DNA of 64,000 nt. Source: Channa striata (Eukaryota; Chordata; Actinopteri; Anabantiformes; Channidae). Positions 11,401 to 24,030 of the stretch are shown one piece after another (within the stretch, counting starts at the first letter, position 1; each line of letters opens with the position of its first letter). A program made the translations under genes and the position numbers. Location of the stretch: positions 6,944,001 to 7,008,000 of the forward strand of contig CM065185.1 of NCBI GenBank assembly GCA_033026295.1, given 5' to 3'. The notes under the pieces were generated by a model. The model was not told the DNA's origin, searched no databases, and was given only the letters and a program-made list of their open reading frames with translations.

Positions 11401-14400
11401 TCACCTTGGCTGTGTTTTATGGGGTTTGTTCGACAGATGTGTGGTTAATTGGCTTGGTGTGTGAGCAGTAGGGGAGATGTGAGGGATAAGACAACAGAGA
11501 CATAGTAAAGAAAAAAAGATGCCTGTGATGAAGTCATTGCAGACAAGTCCTAGGGCTATACACCCGTATCCTACAAGCCTCGGCAACATGTGGACTAAGA
11601 GAACAAGATGAGACAAAGGAACTTAAAACATGTTGCGTTAAAAGCATTTCAGGGGTAATGCACTGATTTAATGTACTTAAAGGAACAGTATTGTAAGCAA
11701 TATTCTGGAAAACTGCCTATTCACTGTTTGGCATAAATGTGATGGAAAGATCAACACAATTCTGTCAGCCTGTCAACAGAATTGTCGTTTAGTCTGTTCA
11801 TTTTTTAGGAACCATGCACTATAACAAAAAAAAAAAACATCGTATATGCATATATGCAGGTATCTGTGTGTATATTGTACAACACTGGCCCAATTCAGCA
11901 AACCTGCACCTGCAAAGCTTGATTTAAACAAATAAGGCACATCATTTTGATCACTGAGCTTTAGAGATGTTAGGAGGGAGATTGTGTTGCATTTGGACAG
12001 GGCCGGGCCAGCTATGGTACCTGTTGTACCCATGTTATTAACTAACTGGATGCTTGCTGTACTTGTGCTATTTATTCATATTTGATGCACAGATCCAACA
12101 TATTTTCACCTCTGCATCAGAAAGGAATATGTACAGGGGTTTATTAAAAAGAATGTGTACAGAGTCGAGTGGGACTGTTAAGAAGGTTAGTGGGTTGTCC
12201 TTTAAAAATGAATGAGCGCGTGTGTCTTTCTCACCTTCTCATAGTAGATGACCTCATACTCCACTATCACTCCGTTGGGTCTCTCCGGACCCTGCCAGGC
12301 CAAAGTCACACTGTCCTTGCTCCGCCTCTCCTTCAACACTACGCTCACTGTGGACAAAATGCGGAAAGCGTGAGCGACAAAGAGAGAGAAGCGACATGAT
12401 GTGAGATGTAAACGAGTTGTGGGGTAGAGGGGAGACATTTCAGACGGATGCCTACTGTGCTATAACGAGAAGACTCACATGTGAAGTGCGCGTCATGTGA
12501 TTTCTCTAATGAGAGAGTTGGAAAGGTGTTTCCTACATGTGTGATGAAAGCATTCAGCCATGTGTGCATGTGTGACACGTGTGTGTGTGGTGCGCGACTT
12601 GCTCGTGATAGTGATGTGCAAACCCGAAACCTGCAACTTCCTACCCACCCTTCTCACATCGGGAGACAGGCTTGTGTGGGTTCAAAGTGTGCGTTACCCT
12701 GTGCTTGTGTGCATATAAACACGTGTGACATACTGTAGCTGACAGCAGCACACGTGACATTTGGGGATCTTAATGAGGTTAACAACTTCCTACACCCCAT
12801 TCACTTTACAGCCTCCTGATTTCACACACACGGGCGTAGTACGAGGCCTATTAGTCATCGCCACCCTGTCATACACTCCTCTCTTGCACGAATTTCACAC
12901 AGTCCCACATGATTATACATGTGCAGGCAGAGGTGCAGAGGTGTCATTTGGATGTATCAGAGTGTGGCATCACAGCAGCGACTACAGTTAGCACGTAAAT
13001 CCTAGTACTACACTATTTATGAGTGCACTGTGATCAGGAGACACACTCACACACACACACTGCGTAATCCTGGTAACCATTAAAGACAGATATCACTGAA
13101 AGCCAACAGAATCCTTTTCTTGGGTTTTTCTTTATATTTATGGTTAAATTTAGGCATATTTTTTCTTTATGTGACATTATGTGCAGTTAGCATGTGTGTT
13201 CTCACCTGTCTGTGAAGTGGTGACATTGATTACGACGGATCCTCTGAGTGTCGGACTTAAGTCTGACACTCCGTTCTGGCTCTCGATGATGAAGCTATAG
13301 TTGGAGTCGGGCTGCAGGTCGGTGACCAACACAGCGGCCGATGAGAGGCCAAACTGCCTGGGAACAAAATGGACGCTGCTGCCGCACGGCGCGCACTTCC
13401 TGCCATCACCGGAGCACTTCCTGCAGTGGAGGCTGTAAGTGATGTCTCCTCGGCCTCCTGTGTCTCTGGGTGGTGACCACTCCAAGGTGACGCAGGTCTC
13501 GTTCACAGTGGTGATGGGGTTCTCTGGTGCAGACGGGGACCTGGGAGGAGAAAGAGTCACAGATTTATTTCTGTCAACTTGTACTTTTTTTTATTTAAAT
13601 CTGAAAAAAAAAAAATGAGTCAAGTTTTATCCGACCTACTGGGAAATTACTGCGAGTGAATGTGAGGAGTTTGAGGTGAGCTTCTGGGCTCAGAGTAATG
13701 TCACTGTATATCCTGATGTGTTGAAAAAACATATGCACATTTATATTTACTTCTTTAACGTTCTTTTCTTTTTCTTTCAGTTCTTTGCTTTCGCTGAGTT
13801 ATCGCTTACGTTATTGGTATGTCGCCCCCAATAACTTCTGATAAAGTCGGGAACAGTAGAACAGTGTTAAACCCCTGGACTGTGTCACATGTCATATGTA
13901 GGCACATGATTCCAACAACACACAGCACATTGCTCAGTAGCACTACAACTACACTCAGCGCTGCACTTTGACAGCTGTAAAGCAAAACCAATACATATAA
14001 ATACTTAAATACATTTACAATATGTGGCTCTTACACGTGTAGTTAAGTACAGTACAACCTTGCTATCCCAGCATGCACTAGGTAAGATGGATAGTATGGA
14101 CAGGCCGAAGTGTCACAGCATAGCTCCTTTTTCTTCTCGTCCATTAACAAATTAATATCAGTTTCTTTTCTATCTAAAGAACAGAATCCACATGGACTAA
14201 ATTAAGAATGAATTAACTGACTCCAGCCAGAGGGTGGACACTTTGAGCTTGATTAATGAATAGCTTTGGAATGGACAATGCTTAAAAGAGCCCGGCTGAC
14301 TGGGAGTGTGATGGCGTGAGAATATATTACAGATCTAAAATTTAAATACATCTTTACAGAGAATTCATTTGATGTTAAATGGTAGATGCTCAACTGCAGG

Positions 14401-17400
14401 GAGGTTTTTAACTGTGAGAAGTTAACTGATGTTCTTCGGGGCTGCACAGCAGACGATAAATAGCGAGTGGACAATGATCTATAGAAAGTGCCCGGAGTAA
14501 TTTTCTCATGAGTCAGGTACATTTTATGATTTAGAGCGGTTAATGTTACTCTGAACTTCAGCTGAAATGATTAGTGTAACACAGAGTCAGAGTCCAAAAA
14601 GTGTGTCAGTAATCATTCTGGAGGAAGCAGGGACGCAGCCTCACACAAATGCTTTATTATTCCTGTCATACAAGTGTTAGTTGATACATAAGATTTTAAT
14701 GAAATTTTTTAATGGTTTCATTGCAGTTGAAGGAGCATCTTTTTAATATTTCTAACTCCAAACACACCTGAGAGGAGGAATCTACTTTGTCTCTTTTACA
14801 CAGATGGCTGGCTCTCACCCTGTGTCGCTCCTGTGAACACGAATGCATTTATGTGTTATTGTATTTTGCCTTCTCACAATGTACGATGCCAGACAAAATG
14901 GAAAGTGACACTCCATTTTCACTAGCATGGGTGTTCATGGATCAAAGAGTTGTCAAGGGGCAAGTACAAGCCCAAAAATAAAAGAACTAACAGATGGTTT
15001 AGCAGGATAAAAATACATATTATAGGGGCTTTATACTCTACCAACTGTACGGGGATTATAACATATTAGTTTATGGTCACAGAAAGGTTGAGGTAGGGCA
15101 GTGGATACATACAGTTACCGGCGTCACATGCTCTGTATTACATTGTGTACCCTGCCTTCACCCCTTAAATCTCACTGTTTTAATCCACTCTGCTGTTTTT
15201 CCGACTTATAACTAGGTTATAAATTGTTTATGGATGTCCTAAAAAGTGATAATGCTGCAAGAGAGTATTTTTCTGCATTTCTTTGCTCGACTCTGTTGCG
15301 TCTGTAACCCTGCTGCTTAAATTGAAGGTACGAGGCTGCAGTTCTTCACCCAGTGTTGTACGTTTAAATACCTGCTTATGTAATAATGACGTTCTCATTA
15401 ATCATGTCGACATTTGGGCATTTTTCTCAGTTTTTCCAATAGAATATCAGTCCAGAACAATTTGTGCAATTGATCATCAAGGTAAACCTTTACTAGGCCG
15501 CAGTTGTACTGTAGAAACCCCTGATGCTAGTTGCTCACAGCACAGCTTGGTGCAGGTATCTCAACCACATGAAGTTTGGCAGTAGATGCCGCCTGACTTC
15601 TCATCAGGTCCTGCATGAGCTGTGAGCCCCAGGGGGGCTGGCAGCAGAACCTGGGACTTTCCTGATTAGCCTTGCTAGTGGCAAGTCCCTCTGAAGTACT
15701 GGAGGGTTGGGGGAGGTTGGAGGCCATGCTGAGGGTAATAGGGGCTTTTGGTCGTATATTTGTTGAAAGGTTGTGCAGACTGATTCTGCTTACTCTTTTC
15801 TTTCCTCTAACCTTTACTTTTCTAGGCTTTCGTTAAATGCCCGTCATCATCGTTTAGATATTTAGATTATATGCATCTGATAGTCCACTATTTCCCCTGC
15901 TGTTCTTTGTCATGTGTCACTCTCCATCTCTCTTCACTGCAAATGTTTGGGCTTTTTTTCCCCTTGACACCCTCCTTCATGTTCTTCACCAGTCAGAAGA
16001 GTATGTGTGTGCGCGCATGTGGTCATACATATTTGAACAAACCGTTAATTATTTCCAGCTGATAACATCTGTCACATCTCACCTGCTGCAACGATTAATG
16101 TAATCTACCATAACCTGATAAAAGGTTTGGATATGTGTGTGCGTGGTGGTGTGTGTGCTTTGCTTGGTTATTTTCCAGTTCAGTCTCCCTCCTGCTATGT
16201 CACCGTCCTTTCCCACCCTCTCGTTCCTTCATCCATCTAAGTCCGTCTCTTTATGTCTCGTCCTTTCCACCTTGTTCTTTCAATTCTCTATCTGAGAGCC
16301 AATCCCTCTGGCTGCGTATGTGAGAGGCAGGCAAAGAATAAGAAACATCTTCAGCTTTCTACCAGAGTATAAACCATATCTGTAATACTGTATGTGCGGA
16401 CCTGAATCAGACAGTGCACAAACGTGGATGTGTGTGGTGTCTGTGTGTGTGCGTTTCATGCAAGAATCTGTACAGTTGTGTAAATCCTAAGCAGCTGTAG
16501 AAGAGGAACAAGTAGCCACACAGATATGAATTCCTACAGGAATACACTCCAGCCTAATAGAATCAAATCTAATCCAACCTTTGTTCAATGTAAAGCCATT
16601 TTATGACATAAAAATGTCAACATTCTCACGTGAATATCTGACTGTGTGTGCAGAGGGGAACTGTCTGACATTTACGTCCCTCTTTCTGAACGTATTTCCA
16701 AGCGGGAATATTTTTGGTGTTTTCATAAAACTTACGCGTGCAGGACATCGAGCGTGGGTCAGTCTCTGCTCGGTAGAAACCCTTTTCGCAAACACACTCG
16801 ACGGCTTGTTCGTGTGGCGACGAGCTGTGGGGAGGACATTTGGTGCAGTAGGCATCAGTGGCCGAAGCCTTGTAGGTACCAGGCCTGCAAGCTGGAACAC
16901 AAAGACAGACAAGTAAAGTAAAATGTTTTGCTCAAGCAGTGAAGCTGATACTTTGAGGGCTCACAAATGCAAATGTAAATATCACAAATGTTGTTCTTTT
17001 GAATGATGATCTTTACAAGTAGTAAATGCATAAAGTTTTCCTTATGCGACAAGTTTATTACAACTCATTTCCTTTGGTCACCACATGTGACTTTACACAA
17101 ATTGCTGAGCTCTTGTAGCTCACAAGGCAACAATACATGCAGTCAGATGATCAGCTAATATGACTCAAAGCCCCTCTTCCTGTGCACTGAGGGATTATTA
17201 CACATTGTCAAATAGGGTCAGACGGAGACTCGAGTTGGTAGAAAGTTTTGTCGAGTTTGGTAGAAACTGAACAAAAAACCCTAAATGACAACACACGAGG
17301 ACTTACTCCACTACAGAGCAGATCCTGATAGATCATAGGACGTGCCGTGCAACACCAACGGCAAAGCACTAGAAAACCAAGTTTGATTTAATGCATCGTG

Positions 17401-18615
17401 ACTTTAGGTCTACGTGAGATCGTTTTACATCGGGCTGAAAAGCCATATAACCACAGGGTTGTACAGTACAATAACACGGAGCAACAGCAGATCAACTGTC
17501 AGTCCTCTTATATAAGCATTAGATCTTCAGGCAACTGGGGGAACAAAAATACACAGCTGCAGTCACAGCAATAGTCCCAATAACATAATGTGACTATTGC
17601 TATGGCTGTTACAGTGGCGGCATATTAGTCATTATGGGGAGTCATAAAACTGGGGAGGGGAAAATGTGTTGCCGCTCAACAGCAGCGGCGCGCTGAAATA
17701 GATTGGGGACTTGAGTGATTTCCCTTTTGCATCCTAGGCAATGAAATGGAATTCCTGACTTTGCCTTTGGTAATCTGAATATAGATTACGCATGTATTTA
17801 TTTATACATTCATAGGCCTGGTATTCTCATCCTCGCAAGCCTTTTCTGCTACGGTGGTAAATAGTATTACACTGTACAAAACCTCATGTAAGAAAAATAA
17901 GGGCTTCTGAAATGCAATTCGATAGATGCTCTGTGTGTGTATTTGTGTGTAGGCATGTGTTTGCGAATGGGCTGGATCGATGATGCGACACAATCTGCCA
18001 GGTACTGATTACATGTTCGTGTGCCAAGTGCTTATGTGCAAGAAGGTGTTAAGTATGCGATGTGTGTTTGTGTGTGAACGTGTGTGTTCGCTCGGTGATT
18101 GCTTGTGCTGGTAGTGAAGGTCACGGATTTAATCAAGGTACACGTCACTTGTCCCAGAAAGGCTCTAAATTATCTCCCTAACACACACGGTCTCCCACAC
18201 ACACACACACACACACACACAAGCACAAAGACACACACGTATTTCCAATGCTGTGGTTAACCTGAGGATGGAGGAATGGAAAAGTGGCCTAAAAGTAGTG
18301 TGATTTCTCACTGTGGAGTTAAGTTCCTCCACCTGGACGCTGTGCTTGCTCGCATACAGACAGTATTTTTAGGCAAATCATTCATCATATGGGAGCAAAG
18401 TCCACTAGCACAATCCCCAAAAGACCTGAAAGAACTCTGGAAAAGGAATGTGTGTTTGTGTGTGTGTGTGTATGAGAGAGAGAGAGAACGAGAAAAAAAA
18501 AGTAAAGGAAGGAAAGAAAGAAAGAAAGCAAGTGATAATTCTCAAAGGGTTTATGCTCTCGTTCCTCCTTCCTGTCAGGTTCCAAGGTAATGGGTGCCCA
18601 TGTGCTGTGCTGGTG

Positions 18616-18646
<31 letters not shown>

Positions 18647-19136
18647 TCTTGTTGGCTGAGTTGTAGGAGCAGGGTAGAAAAGCAGCTTTTCTTCGGGGAC
18701 ATTTCATCCGGAGAGTCCTGGCTCCGGGCACTGGCCAGCCACAGAGGCACAAAGAACCGTGGCGCTAGAGGACAGACGGGGCGCCCCGCGCCAGGCCTGG
18801 CACCTGAACAGCTGCGCGATCAAAAAGTTTGCGGACGAATAGTCGGCGGAGCTTCCTTTTCTCTCATCTGTCGTTTTCTACTCGGCTGTACCACCTTGTT
18901 CTCCCTCAGTGTTTCTTGCTATCTCAAACTCCCCCTTTCCCCCCCCCCATTTCCCCCCACCTCACTTTCCTAAATCTTTTTTCAAGCTTCTCCCAGAGTC
19001 TGCCCCATGGGAAATGTGTTACTTGACTTGGCTCCCTTATGATTAATGATTTACCATAGATATGAAAAAAGGGACAAGAAGGCTGAGGCTGTGAGACAGT
19101 GTTCACACAAACATATTGTGCACACCCTCACACACA

Positions 19137-19170
<34 letters not shown>

Positions 19171-21431
19171 AAAGAAGAAGTTTAGTCACAGAAACTATGT
19201 TGTTGTAGAGCTAAAAGCCAACTCTGAATCTGCATAATCTTCAGAGCGCTGGTACTGTATTTAGGGTGTGTGTAGGTGTAATACACACACTTACATATGT
19301 GTTTTTTCCAAAGACAAAAAGTGGCCTCAGATCCTGTGTCTCATTAAATATTCATCTGGTCACCAGAGAGACTCGGTGTATTTATGCCAATCGATAGCTC
19401 TTAGATATGATATAGTACTGCTACTCAAGACCCACCCTCAGTCACCACGCACTGATTGAGAAAGGGAACAGCCCAACTGTGTCCTCCGGGGAAACACTGA
19501 GCGCTCCAAGCTGAATCTATTCATTCTACTTCTATTTTATTCTATTCAACTGCAACTTATGTTTTTTTTCTCCAATCAATGATGAGATTTCAGAAGAATT
19601 TCATGATTGATTATATCAGTTTCCCAAAACACATAGAGACTTTGAAAAACTAAGTAACTGGTCAACTACATGTAATAAAAGCCATCAATAATCCCCTGGG
19701 TTTGGAATCTCTCTGTAATCTGTACAAAGCTATGGATGTCCTAACCCGAGTTGCAGATTATGTGTTTTTGCTCCACACAATACAGCAACCTTATTCCCAG
19801 CAAGAGGCGACTGCTTTCAGTTAAATTATTTTTAAACTGACCATACGTGCCTGGCAACAAGCATCAAAATTATGGTAAAAATAATGGAGCATTTAGCAGC
19901 CGTGCATTTATTAGATGACTAGAATTATGACTCTTATGTTGCTCTGTGTGCGCTGAATGTGTAAACAGGCGAACATGTGCTAATCCATTAGCCATATAAT
20001 CTTTACAGCGTGGTTCCCTTTGGGCTTGTACTGGCACAGCAAATGTATGTGGAAACATTTGAGATTTGACTATTGTTGAAAGAAATCATCATCATAGACG
20101 GTGTTAGAAGCAGGCATTGTTTCTTCTGAATTAGATATGAACTGTCTGAAGTACATTATTTCAATAGAATGTTGAAAGGAAAATCTAACAAAAACTAAAT
20201 CTGGAAAATGGGATACAATGTTTTCTCAAGAGTAAAATTGAAAAATGTAATTAATATAATTTGCATGACTCCAAATGAGATAGAAATTGCTAATCAATAC
20301 AAGGCAGGGGATCGTCAGCCAATCGTAATTGTGTCTGTCCTCAAAACAAGTCAGACTTCTCTAATCTGAAAAGATTTTCAAAAATGTATTGCACAACCAA
20401 CTTAAAAAGCCAGGTTTTAACATAAAACAGGGACGTGAAACAAAAGTGTGTTTAGGATTTTTCTTCTTGGTAATTTATCTTGATTCACAAAAGTCACGAT
20501 CAAAATTCCTGTCGACTGACAAACTCTATCCCATTCACTTTGCTTCACACTAATTTCCTCGCCTATCAACCAGGCTAAAGTCTTGTTCTCTATAGCATGA
20601 AATGAATGTGATCTGTTAGAACAAGCCGCCACAGCTGAAATAACCACAGCGGGAGGAGAATAAAGCCTGACACACACACGCACGAGGTACTTTCAAACGC
20701 GCAGCCTTCACAGTAATTAAAATATACGGTTATGGGGTCATGTATAAGTACAGAGACGCTTCTGATAAAATTCTAAATTGAACAAAAGCACAGTGGCGTT
20801 AATTCTGTGACGTATTCTGTCGTGAGCTGCATGAATGTGAGCTCAGTGTGCGTATGAATGGTGACATTAGGCTAAATTTAGGAGATGCTTTTGTAAATGG
20901 CACCAGCTGCTGATGGAAGAGTTTGGGAAACGAGTTGAGTGGCCTGTGAAGATTTACACACAGAAACACAAACCCCACATCTCACCGTCAAAGTCATTAC
21001 ACTCTAATTACATTCAACCAAGCAACTCTGTACTTATGCAAAACATCACATCAGCTGCACTTTTCTGGAACAAACATCTCCTCTGTCGGGCTGTGAGATT
21101 TCTCTTCTGCTTCCCTTTCAGATGTCATTGCCACTGTAGCTGTTAATTGCTCTGTGTTCGTGCTTTCTGCAGCACGTGGTTCGGGTCAAACAGTGGCCTG
21201 CCGCCGGCTTTACCATAAAGGGCAGAATGAGGAGAGAAAACACTGTGTGTAATCGGGGGTGAGGTTAGTGTGCGCATGCTTGTGTGCGGTGTTTGGCGGG
21301 GGAAGTTGTGTAAAGCTCGCTGGCCCAGGGGAGATGAGCTCTATAATGGTCACCATGGCAACAGGCTTTCAAGATGGAACCCATCTAGTACCCCTTGAGT
21401 GCCACAGCTCCTGGAGCTCCACAGCACAGCC

Positions 21432-21464
<33 letters not shown>

Positions 21465-22180
21465 TTAGGGTACTCAGGCGTTTGTTGAGACCAGCTACTT
21501 AAAAATTGATACATCAAGCGTCAGCGGAGAAATCTGACGAGATTGAATCTGACGTCCTTTACGGCCACCGGGGCTGCGTCTGGATGTGTGTGTTTGTGCT
21601 CATCTGTACATTCCCGTGTAACAGGTTTCCAGCTGAAGTGACTCATCATGCACTAAACACGCTTAGAGTACAAGTTATTCGGACGTTTCCTACATGTGGA
21701 AAAAAAAAAAAATCACACACCATCAGGTGAGTTATTATAAATGATTAGGTGGTAGCGTTTAACAATATTTTCTGATATGTACGTAAACATGAAACGGGCT
21801 CACCGCACACTGCTCTATTAGCCAAGTAAAGTGGATATTTGTGAAATCTTAAGAAGTGAGTTTGTGTTTGTGTCATCAGCGATTCCCCTCGTTGATCAGG
21901 GGAGGTAATAGTTGCATGTGTGTTTTGTGTGTGCAGTAGTCTGAGGTTCGGAGCAAAGTGCGTTTTTATTTGTGAGTGTGTGTGCGTGGTAATGAGGAGC
22001 TTTGTGTGGAGTAAAGATGTTAGCATCAGTCCAGTCCCCTGCTGAGATCCTTTAATCCCCTGTCAGAGTTCATAACAACTTTTAATATTCACAATTACTA
22101 CAAATCCTCTGAAACACACACACACACACACACACACAACCCAGCCACACACACACATACACAAACAATTATTGAAAAGG

Positions 22181-22224
<44 letters not shown>

Positions 22225-23804
22225 CGGCTCTGATACATTCTCATTATAATGTCTTACTTTAATTATGTCATATTGTATGCAAATTTCTACAGTGATATTG
22301 AACAAACTATCTGACAGTTAGTGACAATGATCCAGAAGATCATGTTAATTTCTCTAATTAACATACCACATTTTGAGATACTTAATGTGGAGCCTCTGTT
22401 GGACAAACGTACAGTACAGCCCTGGCAGCAGAGCGGGATGCTCCTTTCTAACCAGAGGCGGACACACACTGTGTGTCACTTGCTGACAAGAAAGGACACA
22501 TTTTGAGATGACGGTGACGACAACATCAGAATGTTATGCTCTTAGTTGTTTTGCTGTTGACTCTCACACTTCAGGTAGTCTAATTCCAAAAAGTTGCACA
22601 TCGGATTATTTTATCATTATCTCAGAAGTGTGTTAAAGAATAATGCATTTCATGTCATTACATGCAGAGGTACATGCCACAGTTGTGTGCGTACACAGAT
22701 TTTTAGTGACTGGGACTGACTGTGTGTGTGTAGCTCAGTGCTTCAGATGAGTTAGTATTCACTGGTTGAGAGCACCAGCACTTTGAATGTTTTCCTACCA
22801 GCATATTGGGATTCAGAGCAATAAACAGCAAACTTCAGAGATGTACTATTTCCCCAGAAGATTTGCAGTTTTGGCAGGAAAGGGCATGGGAAAACATTTA
22901 AAAAGCATTTAGGAAAGGGGAAGATACATGGTGCCTGGAAAATAAAAGGCATTTACATCGGAAAGCATAATTAGAGCAAATTAACAAATAACACATACCA
23001 AAAATATGTAATTAAAATTTGCACAGACAGTATTTTGATGTCTGTCATGGAGAAAATACCTTCCAACTGTATAACAAGTGTTGAAATATCCTGCCAGACT
23101 TATTATCAGTGAATACATTTATTTTCCAATGTAGGCTTATGTCAGATCTGGTGTTATGCAGACTTGCATCAGTAGGTGTTTTTTTTTTTCTTATTTGGAT
23201 GCATGTCAGAATTAATCAGAGGATTTTTAATAACTAGGCTTTTCGCAGTTATATTCTTTGGTACGTTTACGTGTTAGTGTGTGAGTCTTGAAACGATCAG
23301 CTGGTGGAAACACAAGCCCAGTATTTACTTACTAATGTAATCTAAACGACTACTAGGACTAGTTGTCAGTATTTAATTTCAACTGTATAGCAGCAATTAC
23401 TGTCACCTCCTGCAGGAGACTTTTCTAAGACGAAGACATGGCAACGGGCTCACGTGAAGACACAGGGCTCCCGGACTGACACCTCAGCCCAGACCCTGAC
23501 TGTGTTTATGGCATATAGCTTCTGTGACCCACCCACACACGGTCGGACCCCATATGAATGGTTCGTGATGTCCAGTACATGAAACACATGAGCGCACTCA
23601 GGCTGCTTTCTGATCTACTCTCTGTCTTCTGGATACCAGCCAATTACTGAGAGCGGCCAAGGGGAACTGTGGGATGGTTCTCTCTGTCTTCCTCATTCTG
23701 TCCATATCTGTCGTTTCCCTGTTTTTCTCTGTTTTTGTTTTTCCTCTCCCTCTGCCTATCTCTGTCTGTTCCCTCCTGTTTATTTCTATTTCCCTTTGTG
23801 TGTG

Positions 23805-23865
<61 letters not shown>

Positions 23866-23999
23866 GGAGAGAGAGTCTACCTTTGTATGTGTGTCTTATT
23901 TCCCAGTGGGCTGTCTGTCATACGTTGACCCTGACCTTCTCCAGAGCTCCTGCACAAATATTTACTCTCTTGCTGACAGACAGACACACACACACACAC

Positions 24000-24030
<31 letters not shown>

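Noticed and set aside
16581..16921. Open frames of about 90-110 codons on both strands over exon 4
   Set aside because: None is in the frame that joins exon 3c. The true frame is short because it is a 156 nt exon, and only it shows CPPHS and the paired cysteines.
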